NCBI RefSeq assembly: GCF_013415125.1
Contig: NZ_JACCDE010000006.1
Location: 62,001 to 126,000, forward strand
Source: Vreelandella glaciei
Lineage (GTDB): Bacteria; Pseudomonadota; Gammaproteobacteria; Pseudomonadales; Halomonadaceae
Reading direction: 5' to 3'
Length of the DNA stretch: 64,000 nucleotides
The notes under the pieces are model-generated. The model did not search any database. It was not told where the DNA came from and worked only from the letters and a program-made list of their open reading frames with translations. A program made the translations under genes and the position numbers. Position 1 is the first letter of the stretch. The number at the start of each line of letters is the position of its first letter. Positions 52,183 to 60,606 of this stretch are shown here, one piece after another.

Positions 52183-53567
52183 GCATTGAACCCAGTAAAG
52201 ACGATGCCTTCCTAGATCTGTTGCTAAGCGCCTTTGGCGACAGCGTGCTGCTGGGCGAGTCAATCCCGGCGTCTTGTCATAGCGATTGGACCGGCCACGC
52301 CGCCTGTCGTCCACTGGCGCTGGTACGTCCAACCAGCACACAGGAAGTCTCCAAGCTGCTGCAACTTTGCAACCAGCACCGCCGCGCCGTCGTCCCCCAG
52401 GGTGGCATGACGGGTTTAGCCGGTGGCGCCGTACCCACGGCTGAGAGTGTCGCGCTGTCATTAATCAAGCTCAGCGGCGTGGAGAACGTTGACCAAGATG
52501 CCGCCACACTGACGGTGCGAGCGGGCACTACACTTCAGGCCGTCCAAGACGCGGCTATAGAAGCAGGCTTTTGCTATCCAATTGATTTTGGCGCCCGAGG
52601 CTCTTGCCAGATCGGCGGCACCCTCTCCACCAATGCGGGCGGCCATGGCGTGATTCGTCACGGCATGACACGTGACCGTGTGCTCGGCCTCGAAGTAGTG
52701 CTAGCCGACGGGCGGATTCTCGATTTGATGAACAGCATGATCAAAAATAATACCGGCTACGACCTTAAGCACTGTTTTATCGGTGCCGAGGGAACACTAG
52801 GCGTCATCACCCGCGCTGTACTGCGTCTTGCCCCGCCCCAGAGGGAGTCCCGCACGCTTTTGTGCGCGCTACGCGACTACCCGGCGGCGGTCAGTCTGCT
52901 GCATCGACTGCGTGGCACCGGACTAGCCCTAGAGGCATTCGAGGTGATGTGGCAGGACTTCTATGCGATGAGTTGCGAGTGGCAGAGCAACCAGTCGCCT
53001 CTCCCACCAAGCTACCCTCTTTACGTGCTGTGTGAGGTCGAAGGCGATGCAAGCCACCTGGAGATGGTCCTGGCAGCCGCTCTGGAAACTGGCGAAGTGC
53101 AAGATGCCGTCATGGCAAGCACGATCAAACAGGCCCAAGAACTATGGGCAATTCGGGAGGCGACTGGCGAATTTCCCGTCAAGCTGGCACCGATCAACTT
53201 CGACATCAGTTTACCCATTGCAAAAATTGGCGACTTTGTTGAAGCGGCAGGCAAGCTGCTCACGCACCGCTGGCCAGGAATCCGCATCGTCAATTTCGGC
53301 CATATTGGCGACAGCAACCTGCATCTCACTGTAGATAGTAACTCGCTAACTGAGAACACCTCGGCGACTCACCACGCTATCGAAACCGATATCTACGGGC
53401 TGGTCGGTGAATACCGCGGCTCCATTTCTGCCGAGCATGGCATTGGTCTGCTTAAGCGTGAATTCCTGCATCACAGTGTCCGCCCCGAAGCGTTGAACGT
53501 TATGCATGCCCTCAAGCAAACATTTGATCCAAACAACATTCTCAATCCCGGCAAGGTGCTCAGTTAA
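52179..53567 (+). CDS. FAD-linked 2-hydroxyacid dehydrogenase (GlcD/D-lactate dehydrogenase-like)
   Basis: A 462-residue FAD_binding_4/FAD-oxidase_C protein. The FAD-binding part contains VVPQGGMTGLAGGAVPT and GARGSCQIGGTLSTNAGGHG; the C-terminal part has VNFGHIGDSNLHLTV, EHGIGLLKREFL and FDPNNILNPGKVL. The family oxidises D-2-hydroxyacids such as glycolate, D-lactate or 2-hydroxyglutarate. It starts at GTG, overlapping the previous gene by four bases, with GGGAG upstream. Together with the LldD-type gene, it would cover both enantiomers of a 2-hydroxyacid. A terminator hairpin follows. Confidence 0.87.
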   Translation: MSIEPSKDDAFLDLLLSAFGDSVLLGESIPASCHSDWTGHAACRPLALVRPTSTQEVSKLLQLCNQHRRAVVPQGGMTGLAGGAVPTAESVALSLIKLSGVENVDQDAATLTVRAGTTLQAVQDAAIEAGFCYPIDFGARGSCQIGGTLSTNAGGHGVIRHGMTRDRVLGLEVVLADGRILDLMNSMIKNNTGYDLKHCFIGAEGTLGVITRAVLRLAPPQRESRTLLCALRDYPAAVSLLHRLRGTGLALEAFEVMWQDFYAMSCEWQSNQSPLPPSYPLYVLCEVEGDASHLEMVLAAALETGEVQDAVMASTIKQAQELWAIREATGEFPVKLAPINFDISLPIAKIGDFVEAAGKLLTHRWPGIRIVNFGHIGDSNLHLTVDSNSLTENTSATHHAIETDIYGLVGEYRGSISAEHGIGLLKREFLHHSVRPEALNVMHALKQTFDPNNILNPGKVLS

Positions 53568-53600
53568 GCCACCTTTATTCACCAACAACCGCACTCAAAC

Positions 53601-53623
53601 AGGGCGAAGTTAATTCGCCCTTT
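53601..53623 (+). terminator. Terminator after the hutH-oxidase operon
   Basis: AGGGCGAA and TTCGCCCT form a perfect 8-bp stem with a five-base loop (53601-53621), followed by TT. It lies 33 bases after the GlcD-like stop and before the next promoter. The T-run is short. Confidence 0.65.
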
Positions 53624-53648
53624 AGTGCCAAAATTTGCAAAGCCATTA

Positions 53649-53658
53649 TGTATATACA
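53649..53658. promoter_or_regulatory. hutC: HutC operator in front of the transporter operon
   Basis: A perfect TGTATATACA 13 bases upstream of a sigma-54 promoter. It places the amino acid ABC transporter and the aminotransferase in the same regulon as hutH, hutU and hutF. Confidence 0.75.
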
Positions 53659-53671
53659 GGTAAGTACTTTC

Positions 53672-53686
53672 TGGCATGCAGTTTGC
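53672..53686 (+). promoter_or_regulatory. Sigma-54 (-24/-12) promoter of the transporter operon
   Basis: TGGCATGCAGTTTGC has the required GG-N10-GC spacing and close agreement with the RpoN consensus TGGCAC-N5-TTGC. It lies 100 bases before the start of the periplasmic binding protein. GTGCCAAAAT at 53625 could be part of an activator site. Control by NtrC or CbrB would fit nitrogen/carbon regulation of hut genes. Confidence 0.7.
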
Positions 53687-53786
53687 TTTTATAAAGCTGA
53701 CGTACTGGTACGCACTGTCAGTTTCGCCCCCAACAGATCCAGGCGCCCTGACAGTTTCTTAATCATCCCGATGGAGTCATGACTCG

Positions 53787-54620
53787 ATGAAAAAATCCAA
53801 TCTACTCAAGCATTCACTCTCTTACCTGGCGATAAGCCTTGGTACTTCTTTTGCAGCCAGCACCGCCTCTGCGGATCTGCTTGAAGAGGTACAAGAACGG
53901 GGCGTTCTCAATGTAGGTACTGAATTTCATTTCGCCCCATTCGCTTATCTAGACAATGGCCAGCAGAGCGGACTCAACCTTGAACTTATGGAGCGTGTGG
54001 CTGAAGAGCTAGAGGTAAGTATTAATTGGATCGATCTGCCCTGGCCCAGCGTACTGCCAGGCCTTGAGGCTGGAAACTATGACTTCGTAGCTGGCCCGGC
54101 GATGATTACTCAAGAGCGCAAGCTACGTTACAACTTCACCCTGCCTATCGCTGATGCCACCGTCGCCATCTTAAAGCGTGCTGACGACGACTCTATACAA
54201 ACCCCCGAAGATATCTCCGGCAAAGCGGCCGGTGGTGGTCGCGGCACTGCGCAGCTTGAGCAGCTAAAAGCGTTTGCCGCTGAATTGCCCGAGCCCCCAA
54301 CGATTACCGAGTACGTTGATTATAGCCAAACCTACGCTGATCTTGCCGCGGGTCGGATTGATGCAGTAGCCAACTCACTCCCCAATATTGCCTACACCGC
54401 TACCCAACGACCAATGTTTGAGGTGGTCCATCCCCCCTTTGGGCAACCCGCCTACTTCGGCTATATGGCGCGCAACGATGAGGAGTCCGCCTCACTGGTG
54501 GAAGCCATCAACGAGGTGCTGCTATCTATGCACGAGGATGGCAGCCTAGCTGAGCTGCAAACCAAATGGTTCGGCGAGCCGATGGATGTTCCCAGCGAAG
54601 ATTTTGAACCGGAGATCTAA
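53787..54620 (+). CDS. Polar amino acid ABC transporter substrate-binding protein
   Basis: A 277-residue periplasmic receptor of the SBP_bac_3 family (histidine/glutamine/cystine type). The signal peptide ends near STASADL (about residue 29). The body has GVLNVGTEFHFAPFAYLDNG, DFVAGPAMITQERKLRYNFTLP and YVDYSQTYADLAAGRIDAV. It is the first gene of a sigma-54/HutC-controlled operon with two permeases, an ATPase and a HisC-like aminotransferase. The ligand is probably histidine or a related imidazole acid; the sequence alone does not say which. Confidence 0.9.
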   Translation: MKKSNLLKHSLSYLAISLGTSFAASTASADLLEEVQERGVLNVGTEFHFAPFAYLDNGQQSGLNLELMERVAEELEVSINWIDLPWPSVLPGLEAGNYDFVAGPAMITQERKLRYNFTLPIADATVAILKRADDDSIQTPEDISGKAAGGGRGTAQLEQLKAFAAELPEPPTITEYVDYSQTYADLAAGRIDAVANSLPNIAYTATQRPMFEVVHPPFGQPAYFGYMARNDEESASLVEAINEVLLSMHEDGSLAELQTKWFGEPMDVPSEDFEPEI

Positions 54621-54637
54621 TCAGCTTGTGACGTGTT

Positions 54638-54666
54638 CGGGCGGTCATTGAGCTAGATACCGCCCG
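54638..54666 (+). other. Intercistronic hairpin after the binding protein gene
   Basis: CGGGCGGT and ACCGCCCG form a perfect 8-bp stem with a 13-base loop and no T-run. Such hairpins after periplasmic receptor genes commonly protect the upstream message, giving more receptor than permease. Confidence 0.65.
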
Positions 54667-54699
54667 GTATGCTCTCCCTCACCTCCAGGGATATTGCCA

Positions 54700-55359
54700 A
54701 TGTTTGACTGGCCAACCTTTCTTTTCAGCCTTCCGTTGCTTGGCAAGGCACTGCTTATCACGCTACAGACGTCGTTGCTGGGTAATGCCTTTGGCTTTGT
54801 CATTGCGATACTTATTTCCAGCATGCAGCTGGCAAAAATGCCACTACTACGGCGCCTCGGTGGCAGCTATATCTTTATCTTTCGGGGTGTACCGCTGCTC
54901 GTGCAGCTATTGGTCATCTACTACTTGGCGCCTATGTTTGGCCTACCCAACCTTTCCCCAATGGTTGCCGCGGTGATGGCGCTCTCGCTCTGCTCAGGCG
55001 CCTATATCGCAGAAATATTACGCGGTGGCCTGATGGCAATCCCCTCAGGGCAGAGTGAAGCGGCACATCTACTAGGCATGAGCCGTCCGGCTATTTTGCT
55101 GCGTATTGAGCTGCCCCAAGCGGTTCAAAGCACCCTCCCTTCACTGGTCAACGAGCTGGTATTGCTGATTAAGGCCTCAGCGTTAGTGTCGGTGGTCGGC
55201 CTGGCGGACCTTACCCGGGTGGCCCAGAACCTCGCCTCGTCAGACTACTTATTCTTCCAGCATTACCTGGTGCTAGCGGGGATCTACTGCCTGATTAACA
55301 TACCGCTGACCATGTTCGGGCGCCGACTTGAGCGTCATTTAGAGAGGAGTCTGGCGTGA
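54700..55359 (+). CDS. Amino acid ABC transporter permease 1 (HisQ/HisM family)
   Basis: A 219-residue inner membrane permease with about five hydrophobic segments. The EAA loop for ATPase contact is QSEAAHLLGMSRPAILLRIELP, and RGVPLLVQLLVIYYLAP is typical of the polar amino acid family. I use the ATG at 54700 with AGGGA upstream; an in-frame TTG two codons earlier is possible. It overlaps permease 2 by four bases (GTGA). Confidence 0.92.
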   Translation: MFDWPTFLFSLPLLGKALLITLQTSLLGNAFGFVIAILISSMQLAKMPLLRRLGGSYIFIFRGVPLLVQLLVIYYLAPMFGLPNLSPMVAAVMALSLCSGAYIAEILRGGLMAIPSGQSEAAHLLGMSRPAILLRIELPQAVQSTLPSLVNELVLLIKASALVSVVGLADLTRVAQNLASSDYLFFQHYLVLAGIYCLINIPLTMFGRRLERHLERSLA

Positions 55360-56018
55360 CTTTCGATCTATCCATTATCACTGCCAATGCCGGAGCAATC
55401 TGGAACGCATTTTTAGTCACCATTTATACCTGGTTGGCAGGTAGCGTGCTGGGCCTTATGGCGGGATTACTGATTGCTGCGCTGATGCTCTTTGGTGGGC
55501 GGCCATTACAGCTGTTACTAAGAGTATTCATTGAGCTGGTACGCGGCACCCCCTTTCTGGTGATCCTGTTCCTGGTCTACTACGGCGGCCCCTCATTTGG
55601 CCTGCGGCTCGGCGCGATGACGGCTGGGGTGCTCTGCATCGCCTTCTATAGCAGTGTCTATTTTGCGGAAATTTTTCGTAGCGGTTTTGCCGCGGTGCCA
55701 CGTGGGCAGCTGGAAGCAGGCGAGTGCCTGGGGCTTGGCCGCCTTCAGCTACTGTGGCGCGTACAACTACCGCAGATGCTCGTCCTTATCCTGCCAGCAA
55801 TCTTCAATATGCTGACCATTCTGTGCAAGGAAACCGCCGTACTGTCGATTATCACTGTGCCGGAGCTAACCGCGGTGCTCACCGGTATTGGCACCCGCAC
55901 CTTTACCTTTATTGAAACGTTATTAGTGCTCTGCATCGCCTATCTATTACTGATCGAGATCACCTCACGCGCAGGCAGGTGGCTTGAGCACCGCGTCGGC
56001 ATCTACTTGCAGCGCTGA
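55356..56018 (+). CDS. Amino acid ABC transporter permease 2 (HisQ/HisM family)
   Basis: A 220-residue permease, partner of the one before. It has [21 protein letters not shown] and the EAA loop [23 protein letters not shown]. It begins with GTG in a four-base overlap with permease 1 and has GAGAGGAG upstream. Two different permeases plus one ATPase is the usual HisQMP arrangement. Confidence 0.92.
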   Translation: MTFDLSIITANAGAIWNAFLVTIYTWLAGSVLGLMAGLLIAALMLFGGRPLQLLLRVFIELVRGTPFLVILFLVYYGGPSFGLRLGAMTAGVLCIAFYSSVYFAEIFRSGFAAVPRGQLEAGECLGLGRLQLLWRVQLPQMLVLILPAIFNMLTILCKETAVLSIITVPELTAVLTGIGTRTFTFIETLLVLCIAYLLLIEITSRAGRWLEHRVGIYLQR

Positions 56019-56031
56019 ACAGGAGCTAGCT

Positions 56032-56898
56032 ATGTCGCTTTCCCTATCCCCCACTAACGCTATCTCAGCAGTCCCGGCTGAGAACTCGAAGATAGCGCCA
56101 ATCATCCATCTTTCAGCCGTCGGCAAGCGCTTCGGCAAAAATCAAGTGCTCGCCAATATTGACCTAGACGTACACCACTCTGAGGTGGTCTGTTTGATCG
56201 GCCCCTCAGGTTCCGGCAAAAGCACCCTACTGCGCTGCATGGCGTTCCTTGAGGAGTATGACGACGGCGAAATTCATATTGAGGGGCGTTTGCTGGGCTG
56301 GGAGATTGATGATCGGGGACACCGTAAACACGCGGGGCGCAACCGTCTTAACCAGGCTCGACGCAATCTAGGCATCGTCTTTCAGCAGTTCAATCTATGG
56401 CCTCATATGACTGCGCTGGGCAATGTCACGGAAGCGTTAGTGAGGGTAAGGCGCTTACCGCGACAGGAGGCTGAAAAAAAGGCGATGAAGGCGTTAGACA
56501 AAGTTGGCCTCAGTGAAAAAGCAAAGGAGTACCCCGCACGCCTTTCCGGTGGCCAACAGCAACGCGTGGCGATCGCCCGGGCGCTGGCGATGGAACCCAA
56601 AATCATGCTGTTTGATGAACCCACTTCGGCCCTCGACCCGGAACTGGTGGGTGAAGTGCTGGCCGTGATGAAGCAGCTCGCCCAGGAAGGCATGACCATG
56701 GTGGTGGTGACCCACGAGATGGGCTTTGCGGCCCAAGTTGCCGACAGCGTCGTTTTCCTGGATCAAGGCAGCATCGTTACCCGCGGCACCCCCAATGAAG
56801 TATTTCGTGATACCAACCATCCACGTCTACGCCAGTTCCTACAGAACTACCTTGACCGCAACGCCTTTTGGCATACGACCCCGGAGAAAACGAGCTGA
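56032..56898 (+). CDS. Amino acid ABC transporter ATPase (HisP/GlnQ family)
   Basis: A 288-residue ATPase with Walker [10 protein letters not shown], the family motif [16 protein letters not shown], signature [16 protein letters not shown] and Walker [15 protein letters not shown], then [12 protein letters not shown]. The first 30 residues before the ABC domain are a non-conserved extension. The ATG at 56032 has AGGAG upstream; the open frame continues 16 codons further into the permease. It overlaps the aminotransferase gene by one base (TGATG). Confidence 0.93.
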   Translation: MSLSLSPTNAISAVPAENSKIAPIIHLSAVGKRFGKNQVLANIDLDVHHSEVVCLIGPSGSGKSTLLRCMAFLEEYDDGEIHIEGRLLGWEIDDRGHRKHAGRNRLNQARRNLGIVFQQFNLWPHMTALGNVTEALVRVRRLPRQEAEKKAMKALDKVGLSEKAKEYPARLSGGQQQRVAIARALAMEPKIMLFDEPTSALDPELVGEVLAVMKQLAQEGMTMVVVTHEMGFAAQVADSVVFLDQGSIVTRGTPNEVFRDTNHPRLRQFLQNYLDRNAFWHTTPEKTS

Positions 56899-58016
56899 TG
56901 CCCAACCTCGACCCGACCCATCTGGCGCGCCGGGAAGTTCGCGAACTCAAGGGTTACAACGCCGGACTCTCAAGCGAGCAGGTCAGCAAGCGCTTCGGCG
57001 TAACACGTATCACCAAACTGGGTAGCAACGAAAACCCTCACGGCCCCTCTCCACAAGTAGCCGCTGCGCTCTCTAAAGCCTTGATGGATAGCGGCCTGTA
57101 TCCCGATGCATCCTGCACTCTGTTACGTGGAGCGCTCGCGGGGCAACTGGATATAGCCCCTGAACGGCTGGTATTTGGCAATGGCTCTGAGGATCTGATT
57201 GCGATTTTGTGCCGGGTATTTCTCGACCACGGCGACAGCCTGGTGACGATCACCCCCGCCTTTGGCCTGCATACACTCTACCCGCACTCGCTAGGGGCCC
57301 ATATCCACTCGGTGCCATTGCTTGATGGGGGGCGTTTCGATATCGATGGGCTGCTGGAGGCACTGGTCGAGCCGCCACGCGTGCTGATGTTCTCGTCGCC
57401 CTCCAATCCGGCTGGCAGCGCTTTATCCGCCGCTCAGCTTGATCAATTGCTTAATGCGCTCACCCCCTCCACCCTGCTGGTCTTCGACGAAGCTTATTAT
57501 GAATACGCCAAAACGAGCCCCGATTACCCAGACGTGCTGGCCCAGCTGGCTCACCAGCAAAGTCCCTGGATCGTACTGCGCACCTTCTCAAAAGCCTACG
57601 CACTCGCTGGTTTGCGGATTGGTTATGGCATTGTTAGCAGCCCCGCCCTTGCCGACTTAATCGACCGCCTGCGTACGCCATTCAACGTCAACCGCCTCGC
57701 GCAAGTGGCGGCGGTGGCAGCACTCCAGGACACGACGCACCTTGAAACAAGCCTTGAGCTGACAACGAGCGAGCGCAGTCGCGTGGCGCAAGCACTGAAG
57801 GATATGGGGCTAACAGTGGTACCGTCACTGGCTAATTTTCTGTTCTTCGAAACGACCCAGCCATCAGAGCAGGTGCATGAGGCGCTTCTGGCTCACGGAG
57901 TGATCGTTAAACCTTGGCTAGAGCCTGGATACACCCATTGGGTACGTGTTTCGATCGGCAGCCGAGAGGAGAACGACCAGTTCTTGGCCGCGCTAGCGGC
58001 TTCAATGCCACACTAA
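56898..58016 (+). CDS. HisC-like class I/II PLP aminotransferase in the hut region
   Basis: A 372-residue aminotransferase close to histidinol-phosphate aminotransferase. It has KLGSNENPHGPSP, YPDASCTLLRGALA, VFGNGSEDLI, SSPSNPAGSALS, FDEAYYEYA and the PLP lysine in RTFSKAYALAGLRIGYG, with RVSIGSREEND at the C-terminus. It is joined to an ABC transporter and not to histidine biosynthesis genes, and the locus is catabolic. A role in converting imidazolepyruvate and histidine is therefore more likely than biosynthesis. Biosynthetic HisC or an aromatic aminotransferase are alternatives. It starts in a one-base overlap with the ATPase gene. Confidence 0.87.
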   Translation: MPNLDPTHLARREVRELKGYNAGLSSEQVSKRFGVTRITKLGSNENPHGPSPQVAAALSKALMDSGLYPDASCTLLRGALAGQLDIAPERLVFGNGSEDLIAILCRVFLDHGDSLVTITPAFGLHTLYPHSLGAHIHSVPLLDGGRFDIDGLLEALVEPPRVLMFSSPSNPAGSALSAAQLDQLLNALTPSTLLVFDEAYYEYAKTSPDYPDVLAQLAHQQSPWIVLRTFSKAYALAGLRIGYGIVSSPALADLIDRLRTPFNVNRLAQVAAVAALQDTTHLETSLELTTSERSRVAQALKDMGLTVVPSLANFLFFETTQPSEQVHEALLAHGVIVKPWLEPGYTHWVRVSIGSREENDQFLAALAASMPH

Positions 58017-58086
58017 CCTAGCCCTAGCTGATTGCCTTATTATGACGACATTAGCGACTAGCTCTAAGTCATCACTGGAGTAGTGG

Positions 58087-58842
58087 ATGAAAAAATCCGG
58101 CACCGATAGCGTCACCGCACCAAAAGCACTTTATTTACAGGCCAAACAGTTTGTATTGGAACGCGCCGCCTCAGGTTTTTGGAAACCTGGCGACATGATT
58201 CCATCTGAAAATCAATTAGTTAATGAGCTCGGCATGTCACGTATGACGATAAACCGGGCGCTGAGGGAACTGACTAACGAGGGTTTCTTAGAACGTACCA
58301 GCGGTGTAGGTACCTTTATTGCTGAGCGCAAGCCACACTCCAATTTATTGCAGATAGCCAATATTGCTGACGAAATAGCCTCCCGTGGCCATCGTTACCA
58401 TTGCGAAGTACTTGAACTTGGTCGTGTGGCCGCACCGTTCTCCATTGCTTCAGCGCTTGAGCTGACCACCGGTAGCTCGGTCTATCATCTGCGCTGTGTT
58501 CACTACGAGGAAGAGCTCGCTGTACAGCTTGAGGACCGCTACGTTTCGCCTGCCATGGCCCCGGATTTTATTCACCAGCAATTTGATGACACATTGCAGC
58601 CTTCACGCTACTTATTGAACACCATCCCCGTAGACGAAATAGAACATATCGTCGATGCGCTATTGCCCTCGGAAGAAGATTCCAAAGCGCTAGATATTGA
58701 TGTCAACGAGCCCTGTTTAGCACTTATGCGCCGCACCTGGAGTGCTTCACATGTCGTCACCTACGTTAAATTTCTCCATCCCTCAATGCGCTATCGTCTG
58801 GGTAGCCGATTCTCTGTCGATGCCAGTTCCCGAGCGGGCTGA
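58087..58842 (+). CDS. Second HutC-type GntR regulator
   Basis: A 251-residue GntR/UTRA protein: winged helix at about 12-80 (ENQLVNELGMSRMTINRALRELTNEGFLERTSGVGTF) and UTRA domain at about 100-245. It shares LLQIANIADEIASRGHRY-like and CLALMRRTWSASHVVTYVKFLHP-like stretches with the HutC at 46593 but is clearly diverged. It follows the aminotransferase by 70 bases on the same strand. It may respond to a different imidazole compound. I found no TGTATATACA directly before it. GGAG lies upstream of the ATG. Confidence 0.9.
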   Translation: MKKSGTDSVTAPKALYLQAKQFVLERAASGFWKPGDMIPSENQLVNELGMSRMTINRALRELTNEGFLERTSGVGTFIAERKPHSNLLQIANIADEIASRGHRYHCEVLELGRVAAPFSIASALELTTGSSVYHLRCVHYEEELAVQLEDRYVSPAMAPDFIHQQFDDTLQPSRYLLNTIPVDEIEHIVDALLPSEEDSKALDIDVNEPCLALMRRTWSASHVVTYVKFLHPSMRYRLGSRFSVDASSRAG

Positions 58843-58904
58843 CCCTGTACCCGATGAGTTACACCATGAATACACAAATCAAACCTAGAAGCTGATGTAC
58901 AAAG

Positions 58905-58928
58905 CAGAGAGTCACTCGGCACTCTCTG
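58905..58928 (-). terminator. Hairpin spanning the cytochrome c stop codon
   Basis: CAGAGAGT and ACTCTCTG form a perfect 8-bp stem with an 8-base loop, overlapping the last codons and stop of the cytochrome gene on the minus strand, followed by CTTTGT. A plausible terminator for the dehydrogenase-cytochrome unit. Confidence 0.5.
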
Positions 58929-59229
58929 TGATAAAAGCGGCAAGATTAGCAATATCATCATCCGATAAACCGGTGGCGTTGGGGATCATCAGAAAGGAGT
59001 TTGAACCCACCTTCTCACCAGCCCGGTATGTTTCAAGGCGGGAGGTAATGTACTCCGCGTCCCGTCCGCTAAGCGATGGAAAGCTCGCCATTCCTTGTGC
59101 ATTTGGGCCGTGACACTGAGCGCAAGCGTCCTTGTAGAGTGCTTCTCCAGCCGACTTATCTACCGCTTGCAGAGTAGCTGACCCCATCGTCAGCGCCGTC
59201 GCAATAACGAACAACAGTGATACCTTCAT
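58912..59229 (-). CDS. Small class I c-type cytochrome (periplasmic)
   Basis: A 105-residue protein with a signal peptide (residues 1-22) and one haem site, CAQCH, near residue 36. The axial methionine is probably in FLMIPNATGLSDDDIANLAAFI. PNAQGMASFPSLSGRDAEYI is typical of cytochrome c5/c553-like proteins. It lies 99 bases after the PQQ-type dehydrogenase on the same strand and is a good candidate for its electron acceptor. Confidence 0.9.
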   Translation of the reverse strand: MKVSLLFVIATALTMGSATLQAVDKSAGEALYKDACAQCHGPNAQGMASFPSLSGRDAEYITSRLETYRAGEKVGSNSFLMIPNATGLSDDDIANLAAFITESAE

Positions 59230-59328
59230 AGTGGCCTTTTCCCAGCAGAGTGGTCTTGATCAAAAAGCTTAAGACGGCTTGAAGAGATCGCAGCCGCACT
59301 GGCATACGCTAGGGCGGCTGCCAGTCGC

Positions 59329-60606
59329 TTATTCGGGAGTGATGCGGTAAATGCTTCCTTCATCAACCGCCGTATAAAGATCACCCTCCGGGCCCAGTAC
59401 CAATGAACGGAAGCGAGCAGCTCCCATGGGTACCGGCATTTCGGCAACGTCATTGACCGAAAGACCATCTTCGGCGATATCAATCAGGTTAATGCGCTGC
59501 CCCACCGGCGTACCGCCGAAACCGATGCCCATAAAACCAACAACCAGACGGCCGTCCCAATCGCCCCACTGCTCGCCGACTAGAAACTCGGCAGACGAGA
59601 TTCCCTGAGAAAGCCCATCGTTTTTCCAGGCAGGCTGCATAGCGTCCGGGTAGGTTTCGGTGTCGGTCACCGGCATATAGGCCGCCCGCTCTTTTGGATC
59701 CATCCCCTCGGTCTGATTGGGCTCATAACCACAGTAATCGTCCGGGCAATCACCACGGCCCGCCATGTTGGGTTTCGGATCCCAGCCACTGTTGCCACCA
59801 TTGACCAGTGCATTGATCTCATCCGAATGCCAGGGGCCGTGCTCCGTCACGATGGGTTGGCCAGTCGTAGGGTGGAAAGTGATGCCCTGTACGTTGCGGT
59901 GACCATAGGTATAGATGCGAGGATCAAAGCCCTCAGGCGGTTTGTTACCCTCGGCAGCCTCGCCATCCCGGTCAATACGTAGCACCTTGCCACCAAGCAG
60001 CTCTGGTGACTGCGGAATCTCACTATTATGGTTGTCGCCCGTGGTTACATAGAGGTAGCCATCCTCTGGGCTGAAGCGAATACGGCCACCATTATGAGCC
60101 CCCGCGTCGCCGAACGGATGGTCGGTGGCAGCGGGCTTGTAGGGAATGTCCTCGACAATATCAGTGCGATCCGACACGTCATTAAAATCGCTATTTACCG
60201 TCATGCGCAGTACACGGTTAGTACGTGGTTCGGACATGTTGGAGGCTGAGTAGACGTAGACTGTGCGATTTTCTTCAAAATCAGGATCGATCGCCACACC
60301 ATTCATCCCCGCCTGTCCTTCACAGACAAGATCATCGGCGGTGGTGGCATAGTCATCCGTACCTTCCATCCCCAGCAGGTGCTCTACTTCACCATCGGGG
60401 AGCCGTACCGAAAGTCCAAGACAGCGTTCGGTGTAAAACATCGTCCCATCAGGCAGAAAGGCCATATCCCAAGGGTTCTCAAGACCGGATAACACCTCAG
60501 ACTGGCTGAGTTCAGGCTCATTGGCAGTAGCAACGGCGGGTAAGCCTATGATCACCGCAGAGGCGATGGCCGCACATAGCGGCCGCATAACGAGTTTATG
60601 GGACAT
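59329..60606 (-). CDS. Soluble PQQ-type aldose sugar dehydrogenase family protein (secreted)
   Basis: A 425-residue protein of the GSDH/YliI beta-propeller family. The signal peptide ends near LPAVATANEP. Family motifs include GLENPWDMAFLPDGTMFYTER, GQAGMNGVAIDPDFEENRTVYVY, FGDAGAHNGGRIRFSPEDG and VTEHGPWHSDEINAL. Several cysteines (CEGQAG, GDCPDDYCGY) suggest disulfides in the periplasm. I start at the ATG at 60606 (MSHKLVMRP) with AAGGAG upstream; the longer frame to 60693 is not supported. The sugar or alcohol substrate is unknown. The neighbouring cytochrome c could take the electrons. Confidence 0.86.
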   Translation of the reverse strand: MSHKLVMRPLCAAIASAVIIGLPAVATANEPELSQSEVLSGLENPWDMAFLPDGTMFYTERCLGLSVRLPDGEVEHLLGMEGTDDYATTADDLVCEGQAGMNGVAIDPDFEENRTVYVYSASNMSEPRTNRVLRMTVNSDFNDVSDRTDIVEDIPYKPAATDHPFGDAGAHNGGRIRFSPEDGYLYVTTGDNHNSEIPQSPELLGGKVLRIDRDGEAAEGNKPPEGFDPRIYTYGHRNVQGITFHPTTGQPIVTEHGPWHSDEINALVNGGNSGWDPKPNMAGRGDCPDDYCGYEPNQTEGMDPKERAAYMPVTDTETYPDAMQPAWKNDGLSQGISSAEFLVGEQWGDWDGRLVVGFMGIGFGGTPVGQRINLIDIAEDGLSVNDVAEMPVPMGAARFRSLVLGPEGDLYTAVDEGSIYRITPE

